A stretch of 64,000 nucleotides of DNA from JAFALK01 sp036500605 (GTDB taxonomy: Bacteria; Pseudomonadota; Gammaproteobacteria; Burkholderiales; Burkholderiaceae_C): NCBI GenBank assembly GCA_036500605.1, contig DASYBU010000014.1, positions 186,001-250,000 of the forward strand, read 5' to 3'. Position numbers and translations under genes: made by a program. The first letter of the stretch is position 1, and each line of letters begins with the position of its first letter. Shown piece after piece: positions 37,897 to 47,316 of the stretch. Under the pieces are notes generated by a model that searched no databases, was not told where the DNA came from, and saw only the letters and a program-made list of their open reading frames with translations.

Positions 37897-39390
37897 TTAT
37901 TTACCCTGAGCGCCCGGCGCCTGGAGATGCCAGTCGGTCGCCTGTTGCAGGGCGTGCGCGGTGTGCAGCAACTGCCCTTCCTTGAAGTAGTTGCCGATCA
38001 GCTGCAAGCCGACGGGCATGTTGCCCTCGCCGAAGCCCACCGGCACGCTCATGCCGGGCAGGCCGGCCAGCGAACCGGGCAGCGTGAAGATGTCGGCGAG
38101 GTAGGCCTTGACCGGATCGTCCGAGCCTTCGCCCTGCTTCCAGGCCACCGTCGGCGCCACCGGGCCGGCGATCACGTCGCAATGCGCAAAAGCCTGCTGG
38201 AAGTCGTCGGCAATCATGCGGCGCAGCTTCTGCGCTTGCAGATAGTAGGCGTCGTAATAGCCGTGCGAGAGCACATAGGTGCCGATCATGATCCGGCGCT
38301 TGACCTCGGGGCCGAAGCCCTCGGCCCGCGTCTTCTTGTACATGTCGAGCAGGTCGGTGTACTGGGCCGCACGATGGCCAAACTTCACGCCGTCAAAGCG
38401 CGAGAGGTTCGAGCTGGCCTCGGCCGGGGCAATGATGTAGTACACCGGAATCGCCAGCTCGGTGCGCGGCAGGCTCACGTCGACCAGCGTGGCGCCGAGC
38501 TTTTCGAGCTGGGCCAGGCCCTCACGCACGGCCTTGTTGACGTCGGCCGACAAGCCTGCGGGGAAGAACTCCGCCGCCACGCCAACACGCAAGCCCTTGA
38601 GTGGCTGTGCGGCAGTCGCCCCATCGCGCGCTTGCAGCATCTGCGCATGGAAGTCCTGCGGCGGCTGCTCGACGCTCGTGGCATCGCGCTCATCGAAGCC
38701 GCTCATGGCCGACAGCAGCAGCGCGCAATCCTCGGCTGAACGGGCCATCGGGCCGGCCTGGTCGAGGCTAGAAGCGAAGGCGATCATGCCGTAGCGCGAG
38801 CACACGCCATACGTCGGCTTGATCCCGGTGATGCCGGTGAAGCTGGCGGGCTGACGGATCGAGCCGCCGGTGTCGGTGCCGGTCGAAGCAGGCACCAGGC
38901 GAGCCGCCACGGCCGCCGCCGAACCGCCCGAGGAACCACCGGGCACGCGGCTGCGGTCCCAGGGGTTGGCCACCCGGTGGTAGGCCGAGTTCTCGTTGGC
39001 CGAACCCATCGCGAATTCATCGCAGTTGAGCTTGCCCAGCGAGACGGTGCCGGCCGCCTGCAGGCGCGCCACCACGGTCGCATCGAAAGGGCTCTGGTAG
39101 CCGGCCAGGATCTTGGAGCCGGCCGTGGTCGGCATGCCGCGCGTCACGAAGATGTCCTTGTGCGCCATCGGGATGCCGAGCAGCGCGCCGGATTCACCTG
39201 CCGCACGGCGTGCATCAGCCTGCGTCGCCGCAGCCTGAGCGCCTTCGGTGTCCACATGCAGGAAAGTACCCAGCTGATCGGATGCAACACCTGCAAGCAG
39301 ATGTTGCGTGACTTCGAGGCTCGAGACCGTCTTGGCGGCCAGGGCGCGGGACAACTCCATCACGCCGAATTCATGTAAAGCCTTGCTCAT
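37897..39390 (-). CDS. gatA: Asp/Glu-tRNA amidotransferase subunit A
   Basis: 497 residues, amidase-signature enzyme. The Ser-cisSer-Lys site is visible: Lys in GIPMAHKDIFVTRG, and the Gly/Ser stretch VPGGSSGGSAAAVAARLVPAST(G)TDTGGSIRQPASF. Releases ammonia from glutamine for transamidation of tRNA. Overlaps gatC by four bases (ATGA). Length and motifs normal. Confidence 0.97.
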   Translation of the reverse strand: MSKALHEFGVMELSRALAAKTVSSLEVTQHLLAGVASDQLGTFLHVDTEGAQAAATQADARRAAGESGALLGIPMAHKDIFVTRGMPTTAGSKILAGYQSPFDATVVARLQAAGTVSLGKLNCDEFAMGSANENSAYHRVANPWDRSRVPGGSSGGSAAAVAARLVPASTGTDTGGSIRQPASFTGITGIKPTYGVCSRYGMIAFASSLDQAGPMARSAEDCALLLSAMSGFDERDATSVEQPPQDFHAQMLQARDGATAAQPLKGLRVGVAAEFFPAGLSADVNKAVREGLAQLEKLGATLVDVSLPRTELAIPVYYIIAPAEASSNLSRFDGVKFGHRAAQYTDLLDMYKKTRAEGFGPEVKRRIMIGTYVLSHGYYDAYYLQAQKLRRMIADDFQQAFAHCDVIAGPVAPTVAWKQGEGSDDPVKAYLADIFTLPGSLAGLPGMSVPVGFGEGNMPVGLQLIGNYFKEGQLLHTAHALQQATDWHLQAPGAQGK

Positions 39391-39686
39391 TCGATCACCT
39401 TCGGCACGAGGAAAAGACCGTCCTCGACGGCCGGCGCACTCAGCTGGTTGAGCTCGCGCTGATTGCTTTCGCTAACGGCGTCCTCGCGCAGACGCAGGGC
39501 CACTTCACGCACGGCGGAGAGCGGCGTGAAGAGAGGTTCCACGCCGCTGGTGTCAACGGCACTCATCTGCTCGACGATCTTGAAGAAATCGTTGAGTTGC
39601 GGCAGCAGGGCCTGGCTTTCAGCGTCCTGCAATTCGAGCCGCGCCAGATGGGCGATGCGGCTCACGTCGTCGGGGGTCAGGGCCAT
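39387..39686 (-). CDS. gatC: Asp/Glu-tRNA amidotransferase subunit C
   Basis: 99 residues. MALTPDDVSRIAHLARLEL and the C-terminal NQLSAPAVEDGLFLVPKVIE are typical. It wraps GatA and GatB. ATG at 39686 is chosen; longer in-frame readings would add residues not found in the family. First gene of the gat operon, divergent from mreB. Confidence 0.95.
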   Translation of the reverse strand: MALTPDDVSRIAHLARLELQDAESQALLPQLNDFFKIVEQMSAVDTSGVEPLFTPLSAVREVALRLREDAVSESNQRELNQLSAPAVEDGLFLVPKVIE

Positions 39687-39783
39687 GAGGAATTGGGACT
39701 CAAAAATCGCGCAGTGACCGCTGCAAAATGCAGTAGCCATGCAGGGAAAAGTGGGGGTGTTCGGTTATTATCTCCGCTTATTT

Positions 39784-39814
39784 CGGGACGGGGCTGCGCT
39801 GCAGCCTCGTCTCG
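39784..39814 (+). other. Hairpin in the mreB leader
   Basis: CGGGACGGGGCTG pairs with CAGCCTCGTCTCG over 13 bp (two G-U pairs) around a CGCTG loop, about 70 bases before the mreB start and without a T tract. TTATTAT at 39765-39771 just before it could be a -10 element, placing the hairpin at the very 5' end of the mreB mRNA. Confidence 0.5.
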
Positions 39815-39886
39815 CATAAACCCACAAAGAACACCCCCAACCAGCCGCCACATTTCGCGACCGGTCACGCTGCCCAAACACAAGCC

Positions 39887-40930
39887 ATGTTCGCCTCCCT
39901 GCGCCGCTACATCTCGACCGACCTCGCCATCGACCTCGGCACCGCCAACACCCTCATCTACGTCCGCGGCAAGGGCATCGTCCTTGACGAGCCCTCGGTC
40001 GTGGCCATCCGCCACGAAGGCGGCCCCAACGGCAAGAAGACCATCCAGGCGGTCGGCACCGAAGCTAAGGCCATGCTGGGCAAGGTGCCCGGCAATATCG
40101 AGGCCATCCGCCCGATGAAGGACGGCGTTATTGCCGACTTCACCGTCACCGAGCAGATGCTCAAGCAATTCATCAAGATGGTCCACGACAGCAAGATGCT
40201 GCGCCCGAGCCCGCGCATCATCATCTGCGTGCCCTGCGGTTCGACCCAGGTCGAGCGCCGCGCCATCCGTGAATCGGCCCTCGGCGCCGGTGCTCGCGAG
40301 GTCTACCTGATCGAGGAGCCGATGGCCGCCGCGATCGGTGCCGGCCTGCCAGTCTCGGAAGCCTCGGGCTCGATGGTGGTCGACATCGGCGGCGGCACCA
40401 CCGAGGTCGGCGTGATCTCGCTGGGCGGCATGGTCTACAAGGGCTCGGTCCGCGTCGGCGGCGACAAGTTCGACGAGGCCATCATCAACTACATCCGCCG
40501 CAACTACGGCATGTTGATCGGCGAGCCGACGGCCGAGGCGATCAAGAAGAACATCGGCTCCGCCTTCCCCGGCTCCGAGGTCAAGGAGATGGAGGTCAAG
40601 GGCCGCAACCTCGCAGAAGGCGTGCCGCGCAGCTTCACGATCTCGTCGAACGAAATCCTCGAAGCCCTGACCGATCCGCTGAACCAGATCGTCAGCGCCG
40701 TGAAGAACGCGCTCGAACAAACCCCGCCCGAACTCGGCGCCGACATCGCCGAGCGCGGCATGATGCTGACCGGCGGCGGCGCCCTGTTGCGTGATCTGGA
40801 CCGTCTCCTGGCCGAGGAAACCGGCCTGCCGGTGCTGGTGGCCGAAGACCCGCTGACCTGTGTGGTGCGCGGTTGCGGCATGGCGCTGGAACGCATGGAA
40901 CGCCTGGGATCGATCTTCACCTCGGAGTGA
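39887..40930 (+). CDS. mreB: Rod-shape actin homologue MreB
   Basis: 347 residues. Actin-fold phosphate loops: STDLAIDLGTANTLIYV and MVVDIGGGTTEVGVISLGG; also RIIICVPCGSTQVERRAIRESA and the C-terminal GGGALLRDLDRLLAEETGLPV. Polymerises along the inner membrane to guide lateral wall synthesis. First gene of mreBCD-mrdA-rodA. Start MFASLRRYISTD is normal. Confidence 0.98.
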   Translation: MFASLRRYISTDLAIDLGTANTLIYVRGKGIVLDEPSVVAIRHEGGPNGKKTIQAVGTEAKAMLGKVPGNIEAIRPMKDGVIADFTVTEQMLKQFIKMVHDSKMLRPSPRIIICVPCGSTQVERRAIRESALGAGAREVYLIEEPMAAAIGAGLPVSEASGSMVVDIGGGTTEVGVISLGGMVYKGSVRVGGDKFDEAIINYIRRNYGMLIGEPTAEAIKKNIGSAFPGSEVKEMEVKGRNLAEGVPRSFTISSNEILEALTDPLNQIVSAVKNALEQTPPELGADIAERGMMLTGGGALLRDLDRLLAEETGLPVLVAEDPLTCVVRGCGMALERMERLGSIFTSE

Positions 40931-40993
40931 TCCGAATCAACCGGCCGGCTTCGGCCGGACCGGCGATCTGAAACACGCTAACGCCTTGCCTGT

Positions 40994-41935
40994 ATGCCAC
41001 TGGGCACCCTGGATCGCACACCGCCACCGTTCTTCAAGCAAGGCACCTCGGCCCTGACCAAGCTGGTGCTGTGCGCCGCCTTCGCCATCCTCCTGATGGT
41101 GGCCGATGCGCGCTTCAAGGTCGCCATGCCGGTGCGCAGCGCCATCGCGTTAGCCCTGCATCCGGTGCAAAAGCTGCTGCTGGCACCCGTCGATGGCTGG
41201 GATGCGGCGGGCGACTATCTGCGCGGCACCGAACGCGCCATGGCGGCCGAGAACCAGGCCCGCCTGCAATTGACGCAGCAGGCCGAAAGGCTTTCGCGCG
41301 CCAACCAGCTCGAGACCGAGAATGCGCGCCTGCGTGCTTTGCTCAATTTGCGCCCCGCGCTGACCGTCAAGTCGATCGCCGCCGAGGTGCTTTACGAAGC
41401 GCCGGACCCGTACTCACGCCGCGTCGTGATCGACCGTGGCAGCCATGACGGCATCCAGCCCGGTTCGCCCGTGATCAACGATGCCGGCGTGCTGGGCCAG
41501 GTCACGCGGGTTTACAACCTCTCGTCCGAAGTCACGCTCTTGACCGACAAGGATGCCGCGATTCCCGTGCTCAACACACGCACCCAGGCCCGCAGCGCCG
41601 CCTTCGGCAGCAGCGATGGCACGGCGATGGAGCTGCGCTTCCTGGCTGCCAATGCCGATGTGAAGGTCGGTGATCTGATGGCGACCTCGGGCATGGACGG
41701 CGTCTACCCGCCGGGCCTGCCGGTCGCCAAGGTCACGGCCGTCGAGCGGCGTGGTGAAGCCGGTTTTGCGCAGGTCACGCTCATTCCCGTGGCGCCTTCC
41801 GATGCGGCGCGCCATGTGCTGGTGCTGCAGGCCGTCGAGCAGTTCGAGACGGCGCGCGCGGAAGCCTTGGCGGCAAGCGCCGCCGCTGCAGCCTCTGCGC
41901 CACCCAAGTCCGGCAGGAAGGGGAGCAAACCATGA
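40994..41935 (+). CDS. mreC: Rod shape-determining protein MreC
   Basis: 313 residues. One membrane helix (about 20-40), a coiled coil (about 85-115, AERLSRANQLETENARLRALL), then the beta-barrel domain (VVIDRGSHDGIQPGSPVINDAGVLGQV and LRFLAANADVKVGDLMATSG). Bridges MreB and periplasmic PBP2. Overlaps mreD by four bases. The C-terminus is Ala/Ser-rich and low complexity. Confidence 0.96.
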   Translation: MPLGTLDRTPPPFFKQGTSALTKLVLCAAFAILLMVADARFKVAMPVRSAIALALHPVQKLLLAPVDGWDAAGDYLRGTERAMAAENQARLQLTQQAERLSRANQLETENARLRALLNLRPALTVKSIAAEVLYEAPDPYSRRVVIDRGSHDGIQPGSPVINDAGVLGQVTRVYNLSSEVTLLTDKDAAIPVLNTRTQARSAAFGSSDGTAMELRFLAANADVKVGDLMATSGMDGVYPPGLPVAKVTAVERRGEAGFAQVTLIPVAPSDAARHVLVLQAVEQFETARAEALAASAAAAASAPPKSGRKGSKP

Positions 41936-42450
41936 TCATGCCGCGCGGCTCGCAGCTGCTCCTGCCGGCCAATCCACTCTTCATTGCCTTCAGCCTGATC
42001 CTGGCCCTGGTGATCGACATGATCCCGCTCGGCCGTGTGCCGGCCATGCCCGATTTCCTCGCCATCGTGCTGGTGTTCTGGGGCATTCACCAACCGCGCC
42101 GCGTGGGCGTGGGCTGGGCCTTTGTGTTCGGCCTGATCGTCGATGTGCACCACGGCGCCTTGCTGGGCCAGCATGCGCTGGCCTACAGCGCCTTGAGCTA
42201 TGGCGCGATCGCCCTGCACCGGCGCATCCCCTCGTTCGGCTTGCTGGAGCAGGCCCTGCACGTGCTGCCCTTGTTCGCGCTGGCGCATCTGCTCTCGCTG
42301 GTCGTGCGGCTGATCGTGGGCGGCATGTGGCCGGGCTGGTCCTTGCTGCTGGCGCCGGTCATCGAGGCCTTGCTGTGGCCGCTGGCGACCGTGCTCCTGC
42401 TCGCGCCGCAGCGGCGTGCGCCGGATCGCGACGCGCATCGGCCGCTCTGA
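41932..42450 (+). CDS. mreD: Rod shape-determining protein MreD
   Basis: 172 residues, five or six hydrophobic segments, with RVPAMPDFLAIVLVFWGIHQP and GWAFVFGLIVDVHHGALLGQHAL as family motifs. Inner-membrane partner of MreC. Overlaps mreC (ATGA) and lies 15 bp before mrdA. Confidence 0.95.
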   Translation: MIMPRGSQLLLPANPLFIAFSLILALVIDMIPLGRVPAMPDFLAIVLVFWGIHQPRRVGVGWAFVFGLIVDVHHGALLGQHALAYSALSYGAIALHRRIPSFGLLEQALHVLPLFALAHLLSLVVRLIVGGMWPGWSLLLAPVIEALLWPLATVLLLAPQRRAPDRDAHRPL

Positions 42451-42465
42451 AGGCCGCGGCGGTTC

Positions 42466-44508
42466 ATGGTCATCTTCAAGAATCCGCAGCAGGAGCTCTT
42501 CCGCCTGCGCTTGCGCCTCGTGGCGGCTGCGGGCTTTGTGCTGCTGTGCTTCGTGCTGCTGATCTCGCGGCTGGTCTATCTGCAGATCCTGCAGCACGAG
42601 GCCCTTCAAGGCCGCGCCGAGGCCAACCGCATCACGGTCGTGCCGATCGTGCCCAACCGCGGCCTGATCGTCGACCGCAACGGCGTGGTGCTGGCCAGCA
42701 ACTATTCGGCCTACACGCTGGAGATCACGCCAAGCAAGGTCGGCAATCTGGACGCCGTGATCGACGATCTGGCCAAGGTGATCGAGATCCAGCCGCGCGA
42801 CCGCCGTCGCTTCAAGAAGCTGATGGAGGACAGCAAGAACTTCGAGTCCTTGCCGATCCGTACCAAGCTGACCGATGAAGAGGTCGCGCGCTTCACCGCC
42901 CAGCGCTACCGTTTTCCCGGCATCGAGATCAAGGCGCGGCTGTTCCGCAACTATCCGTTCGGCGAGGTGGCCAGCCACCTGCTCGGCTACATCGGCCGCA
43001 TCAACCAGTCCGAGAAGAAGGACATGGACAACTGGGACGACGAGGATCTGGCCAATTACCGCGGCACCGAATACATCGGCAAGCTCGGTCTGGAGCAGCA
43101 GTACGAGCATGAGCTGCATGGCACCACCGGTGTCGAGCAGATGGAGACCAGCGCCGCCGGCCGCGCGGTGCGACGCCTGGCCTACAAGCCGCCGACGCCG
43201 GGCAACACGCTGAAGCTGTCGGTCGACATCAAGCTGCAGGCACTGGTCGAGCGGCTTTATGGCGACCGGCGCGGCGCGCTGGTGGCGATGGACCCGCAGA
43301 CCGGCGAGGTGCTCGCCTTCGTGAGCAAGCCGACCTTCGACCCGAACCTGTTCGTCGATGGGATCGACGTCGACAACTGGCGCGACCTGAACGAGAACAT
43401 CGACAAGCCGCTGTTGAACCGCGCATTGAAGGGCACGTATCCGCCCGGTTCGACCTTCAAGCCGTACATGGCGATGGCCGCCCTGGAGACCGGCAAGCGC
43501 GATCCTCATCTGGTCATTCAAGACAACCTCGTCTACAACTTCGGCGGCCATGCCTTCGGCAGCGCCGAGGGCGACCGCGCCGGCCCGAAGGACATGCGGC
43601 TGGCCATCGTCACCTCGTCCAATGTCTACTTCTACAGCCTCGCCAACGAGATGGGCGTGGACCTGATTCACGACGAGTTGCTGCCCTTCGGCTTCGGCCG
43701 CAAGACCGACATCGACCTGCAGGGCGAGGTCACCGGCGACCTGCCCTCGACCGCATGGAAGCGCCGGCGCTTCAAGCGTCCCGAGCAGCAACGATGGTTC
43801 CCCGGCGAAACCATTTCCCTGGGCATCGGCCAGGGCTACAACAACTTCACCATCCTGCAACTGGCCACCGCCGTCTCCACGCTATCCACCGGCGGCTTGC
43901 GCTTCAAGCCGCGCCTGGCGCAGGAGATCGAGGATCTGGTCAAGCACGAGACCCACCGCATCGCCGGCGAGGCGGCTGCGCTGGAGCCGATCCCGCTCAA
44001 GCCCAACGATGTGGCGCTGATCAAGGAAGCGATGAACGGCGTGACGCTTGAAGGCACCTCGCGCGCCGTGTTTGTCGGCGCGGCGTACCAGAGCGGCGGC
44101 AAGACCGGTACCGCCCAGGCCGTCAGCCTCAAGGCCGGCGAGAAGTACAGCTCGATCAAGAACGATGAACGCAAGCGCGACCATGCGCTCTACATCGCCT
44201 TTGCGCCGGTGGACCATCCAACCATCGCCTTGGCCCTGATCGTCGAGAACTCGGGCTTTGGTGGCGCCAATGCCGCCCCGATCGCGCGCCGCGTGTTCGA
44301 CTACTGGCTTGAAGGCCAATACCCGAGCGAGGAAGACATCGCCCAGACCCAGAAGGGCCTGACCACCGCACCGATCGGCACGCCGCGCCGCGCGGTCGAT
44401 GTGCCGCTGCCGGGCCAGCCGGCCTCCGCAGTTGCGGCGGCTTCCGCTGCATCATCAGCCTCGGCGGCATCAACTCCCGCATCCGCCGCCTCAGGAGTTC
44501 AGCCATGA
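42466..44508 (+). CDS. mrdA: Penicillin-binding protein 2 (elongasome transpeptidase)
   Basis: 680 residues. A membrane anchor (about 18-38), a dimerisation/pedestal domain and a transpeptidase domain with SxxK (active Ser329, PPGSTFKPYMAM), SSN (TSSNVYFYS) and KTG (GGKTGTAQAV). The last 40 residues are Ala/Ser-rich. Makes cross-links in lateral wall growth with RodA. Its stop overlaps rodA (ATGA). Confidence 0.97.
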   Translation: MVIFKNPQQELFRLRLRLVAAAGFVLLCFVLLISRLVYLQILQHEALQGRAEANRITVVPIVPNRGLIVDRNGVVLASNYSAYTLEITPSKVGNLDAVIDDLAKVIEIQPRDRRRFKKLMEDSKNFESLPIRTKLTDEEVARFTAQRYRFPGIEIKARLFRNYPFGEVASHLLGYIGRINQSEKKDMDNWDDEDLANYRGTEYIGKLGLEQQYEHELHGTTGVEQMETSAAGRAVRRLAYKPPTPGNTLKLSVDIKLQALVERLYGDRRGALVAMDPQTGEVLAFVSKPTFDPNLFVDGIDVDNWRDLNENIDKPLLNRALKGTYPPGSTFKPYMAMAALETGKRDPHLVIQDNLVYNFGGHAFGSAEGDRAGPKDMRLAIVTSSNVYFYSLANEMGVDLIHDELLPFGFGRKTDIDLQGEVTGDLPSTAWKRRRFKRPEQQRWFPGETISLGIGQGYNNFTILQLATAVSTLSTGGLRFKPRLAQEIEDLVKHETHRIAGEAAALEPIPLKPNDVALIKEAMNGVTLEGTSRAVFVGAAYQSGGKTGTAQAVSLKAGEKYSSIKNDERKRDHALYIAFAPVDHPTIALALIVENSGFGGANAAPIARRVFDYWLEGQYPSEEDIAQTQKGLTTAPIGTPRRAVDVPLPGQPASAVAAASAASSASAASTPASAASGVQP

Positions 44509-45656
44509 CCGCCCTGGACAAACCGAGCTGGTGGCGCCGCCTGCTGCCGCTGCTGAAGGGCTTCGACCTGCCACTGCTGCTCGCCATCGTCTGGCTGATG
44601 GTGCTGGGGCTGATATGCATGTATTCAGCCGGTTATGACAACGGCACGCGCTTCCCCGATCACGCCCGCAACATGGTGCTGTGCATCGGCGTGATCGTCC
44701 TCGTTGCGCAGATCCCGCCGCACCGCGTGATGGCCTTCGCGATCCCGCTCTACACGATCGGCGTGACGCTGCTGATCGCCACGGCCTTGTTCGGCGTGAC
44801 CAAGAAGGGCGCCACGCGCTGGCTCAGCATCGGTGTGACCCAGATCCAGCCTTCTGAACTGCTCAAGTTCGCCATGCCGCTGATGCTGGCCTGGTGGTTC
44901 CAGAAGCGCGAAGGGCTGTTGCGGCTGCCCGACTTCCTCGCGGCCTTCGTGCTGCTGATGATCCCCGTGGGCCTGATCGCCAAGCAGCCCGATCTGGGCA
45001 CGGCGATCCTGGTGCTCTCGGCAGGGCTCTACGTGATCTTCTTCGCCGGCCTGTCGTGGCGGCTGATCGTGCCGGTGTTCGTGATCGGCGTGATCGCTGT
45101 CGGCGCGCTGGTGATGAGCGAGGACCGCATCTGCCAGCCCGAGGTCAAATGGCCGGTGCTGCGCGACTATCAAAAGGACCGCGTCTGCACCTTGCTGGAC
45201 CCGAGCAAGGACCCGCTCGGCAAGGGTTTCCACATCATCCAGGGAGAGATCGCGATCGGCTCGGGCGGCATCACCGGCAAGGGCTTCATGAAGGGCACGC
45301 AGACCCATCTGGAGTTCATCCCCGAGCGCACCACCGACTTCATCTTCGCGGCCTTCGGCGAGGAGTTCGGCATGATGGGCGCGCTGGCGCTGCTGGCCGG
45401 CTTCACGGCGCTGATCCTGCGCGGGCTGGTGATCGCGGCCAATGCGCCGACGCTGTTCTCGCGGCTGATGGCGGGCGCGGTTTCCTTGAGCTTCTTCACC
45501 TACGTGTTCGTCAACATGGGCATGGTCAGCGGCATCCTGCCGGTGGTCGGCGTGCCCTTGCCCTTCATCAGCTACGGCGGCACGGCCATGATCACGCTGG
45601 GCGTGGGGCTCGGGCTCTTGATGTCGATTTCGAAGGCGCGTCGCGTCAACTCATAG
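44505..45656 (+). CDS. rodA: RodA peptidoglycan glycosyltransferase
   Basis: 383 residues, SEDS family with about ten membrane helices. Motifs: KKGATRWLSIGVTQIQPSE (catalytic region), AKQPDLGTAILVLSAGL, FIPERTTDFIFAAFGEEFG and GVPLPFISYGGTAMITLGVG. Polymerises lipid II with PBP2. The stop TAG lies inside a 12-bp tandem repeat (45645-45690). Confidence 0.97.
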   Translation: MTALDKPSWWRRLLPLLKGFDLPLLLAIVWLMVLGLICMYSAGYDNGTRFPDHARNMVLCIGVIVLVAQIPPHRVMAFAIPLYTIGVTLLIATALFGVTKKGATRWLSIGVTQIQPSELLKFAMPLMLAWWFQKREGLLRLPDFLAAFVLLMIPVGLIAKQPDLGTAILVLSAGLYVIFFAGLSWRLIVPVFVIGVIAVGALVMSEDRICQPEVKWPVLRDYQKDRVCTLLDPSKDPLGKGFHIIQGEIAIGSGGITGKGFMKGTQTHLEFIPERTTDFIFAAFGEEFGMMGALALLAGFTALILRGLVIAANAPTLFSRLMAGAVSLSFFTYVFVNMGMVSGILPVVGVPLPFISYGGTAMITLGVGLGLLMSISKARRVNS

Positions 45657-45690
45657 GTCAACTCATAGGTCAACTCATAGGTCAACTCAT
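45645..45690. repeat. 12-bp tandem repeat across converging stop codons
   Basis: GTCAACTCATAG is present three times exactly and a fourth time as GTCAACTCAT. The first copy holds the rodA TAG; the next two copies give further in-frame TAG codons, and the last copy holds the TGA of the converging sensor kinase gene. Confidence 0.95.
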
Positions 45691-47277
45691 CGTTGAGCGC
45701 GGTGCGGCCGGGAAGCGTAGCGTGAAGCGAGCGCCGGGACCCGAATCTTCGGGCAGCATGCGACGGTCACGCGTGTCATCGAGCAGCAGTTCGGCCTCGT
45801 GCTGGTGAGCAATCTCGCGCACGATCGCCAGGCCCAGACCTGAGCCATCGACGTTGGTGCCGAGCGCACGATAGAACGGCTGGAAAACCTTCTCGCGCTC
45901 GTTCTCGGCAATGCCGGGGCCGGAGTCCTCGACCTGCAGGACGCTGACCTGGCCGAACGGATCCTCGACCACGCGGACCGTGATCGTGCCGCCCGGCGGC
46001 GTGTAGAGCAGCGCGTTGTCGACGAGGTTGCGGATCAGCTCGCGGATCAGCAGCGCCTGGCCCCAGACGCGCAGCGTGCTGGCCTCGGCGCTCGGACCTT
46101 CGTAGCCGAGATCGAGCCGCCGCTCGAAGGCGCGCGGCACGAAGTCGCGCACGGTCTCGATCGCGATCTCAGCGAGATTGACCTCGCCGCGTCGCGCTGC
46201 GTGCTCCTTGTCTTCGGCACGCGCCATCGCCAGCAGTTGGTTGACCATGTGCGCGGCGCGCTGGCTCGACAAGGCGATCTGCGCCAGCGAGCGGCGCAAC
46301 TCGGCCGGCTCGGCGCGGCCTTCGTCAATCTCGCGCTGCGCGAACTCGGCTTGCGTGCGCAGGCCGGCGAGCGGCGTCTTCAGCTGATGTGCGGCATCGG
46401 CCAGGAAGTGCTTCTGCGCGCTGATCGACTGGTCGAGCCGGCCGAGCAGATCGTTGATCGCGCGCACCAGCGGCGCGACCTCGTCGGGCACGCGACGCTC
46501 ATCGATCGGCGAAAGATCAGAGCTGTCGCGCGAGCGGATGCGCCGCTGCAACTCGTTGAGCGGCGCAATGCCGCGTGCCAGCGCCAGCCACACCAGCAGC
46601 ACCGCCAGCGGCAGGATCACGAACTGCGGCAGGATCACGCCCTTGATGATTTCGTTGGTCAGCCGCGCGCGCTTGCCCAGGGTCTCGGCCACCTGGATCA
46701 GCATGGCCTTGTCGGTGTCGGCCTTGTCGGCACCGGCCTTGTCGGCACCGGCCCTTTCGGCACCGGCCCTTTCGGCACCGGCCCTTTCGGCATCGGCCTT
46801 TTCGGCGTTGGCCTTTTCGCCGGCCTGGCCTTCAGGCACAACCCAGAGCCAGGCGACGCGCACGCGGTCGGCGCCAGCCTCGTCGTCGCGAAAGTGCAGC
46901 TCGCCCGGCGTCCTGGCCTCATCTTCGGGCGGCAGGTCGAGGCTGGCGTCGCCGTTCAAGAGCTCGCCGCGCAGGCCGAGCACTTGATAGAAGATGGTGT
47001 CGGTCTCGTCCGCGCGCAGCAAAGCGGCCGCCTCGGGCGCCAGCGCATAACGCTTCTTTTCATCGGCATGCGGCGTGGCCGCGACCGCCGCCGCCTGCAG
47101 GCCCAGGGTACGCGCCATCTCGCCGAGTTCGCGGTCATAGGGGCGATTGGCAATGCCTTGCGCCACCAGCCAGGTCAGCGCCACGCTGATCGGCCAGATC
47201 AGCAGCAGCGGGGCGAGCATCCAATCGAGGATCTCGCCAAAGAGCGAGCGTTGGCCTTTCTCGGCCGAATCGCTCAT
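45682..47277 (-). CDS. Sensor histidine kinase (TctE/QseC-type) with repeat in periplasmic loop
   Basis: About 531 residues. Helix 1 (about 17-40), periplasmic loop to about 200, helix 2 (about 207-225), HAMP, dimerisation His (QKHFLADAAHQLKTPLAGLRTQ) and HATPase (NLVDNALLYTP, DSGPGIAENERE, GSGLGLAIVREIAHQH). The periplasmic loop has five-residue repeats (AERAG and ADKAG types, about 155-190). The layout matches the 2CSK_N family, whose members sense carboxylates or small molecules. ATG at 47277 (MSDSAEKG) is favoured; an in-frame start at 47289 is possible. Downstream of its regulator gene, with an 88-bp gap that carries a hairpin. Confidence 0.9.
   Translation of the reverse strand: MSDSAEKGQRSLFGEILDWMLAPLLLIWPISVALTWLVAQGIANRPYDRELGEMARTLGLQAAAVAATPHADEKKRYALAPEAAALLRADETDTIFYQVLGLRGELLNGDASLDLPPEDEARTPGELHFRDDEAGADRVRVAWLWVVPEGQAGEKANAEKADAERAGAERAGAERAGADKAGADKADTDKAMLIQVAETLGKRARLTNEIIKGVILPQFVILPLAVLLVWLALARGIAPLNELQRRIRSRDSSDLSPIDERRVPDEVAPLVRAINDLLGRLDQSISAQKHFLADAAHQLKTPLAGLRTQAEFAQREIDEGRAEPAELRRSLAQIALSSQRAAHMVNQLLAMARAEDKEHAARRGEVNLAEIAIETVRDFVPRAFERRLDLGYEGPSAEASTLRVWGQALLIRELIRNLVDNALLYTPPGGTITVRVVEDPFGQVSVLQVEDSGPGIAENEREKVFQPFYRALGTNVDGSGLGLAIVREIAHQHEAELLLDDTRDRRMLPEDSGPGARFTLRFPAAPRSTMS
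46715..46818 (-). repeat. 15-bp tandem repeats in the sensor kinase gene
   Basis: About seven degenerate copies of a 15-base unit (GCCCTTTCGGCACCG on the plus strand). They encode the (A-E/D-R/K-A-G) pentapeptides of the periplasmic loop. The central three copies are near identical, implying recent expansion. Boundaries are approximate. Confidence 0.85.
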
Positions 47278-47316
47278 GATTCGGGCCACCGCGCCGGGCC
47301 GCTCCCAAGCAAGGCC

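Noticed and set aside
41704..43860. 718-codon minus-strand open frame opposite mreC-mreD-mrdA
   Set aside because: Covers three genuine genes on the other strand; His/Gln-rich and without family motifs.
45645..45690. Short CRISPR-like repeat
   Set aside because: Units are 12 bp, directly abutting and without spacers; a slippage repeat instead.
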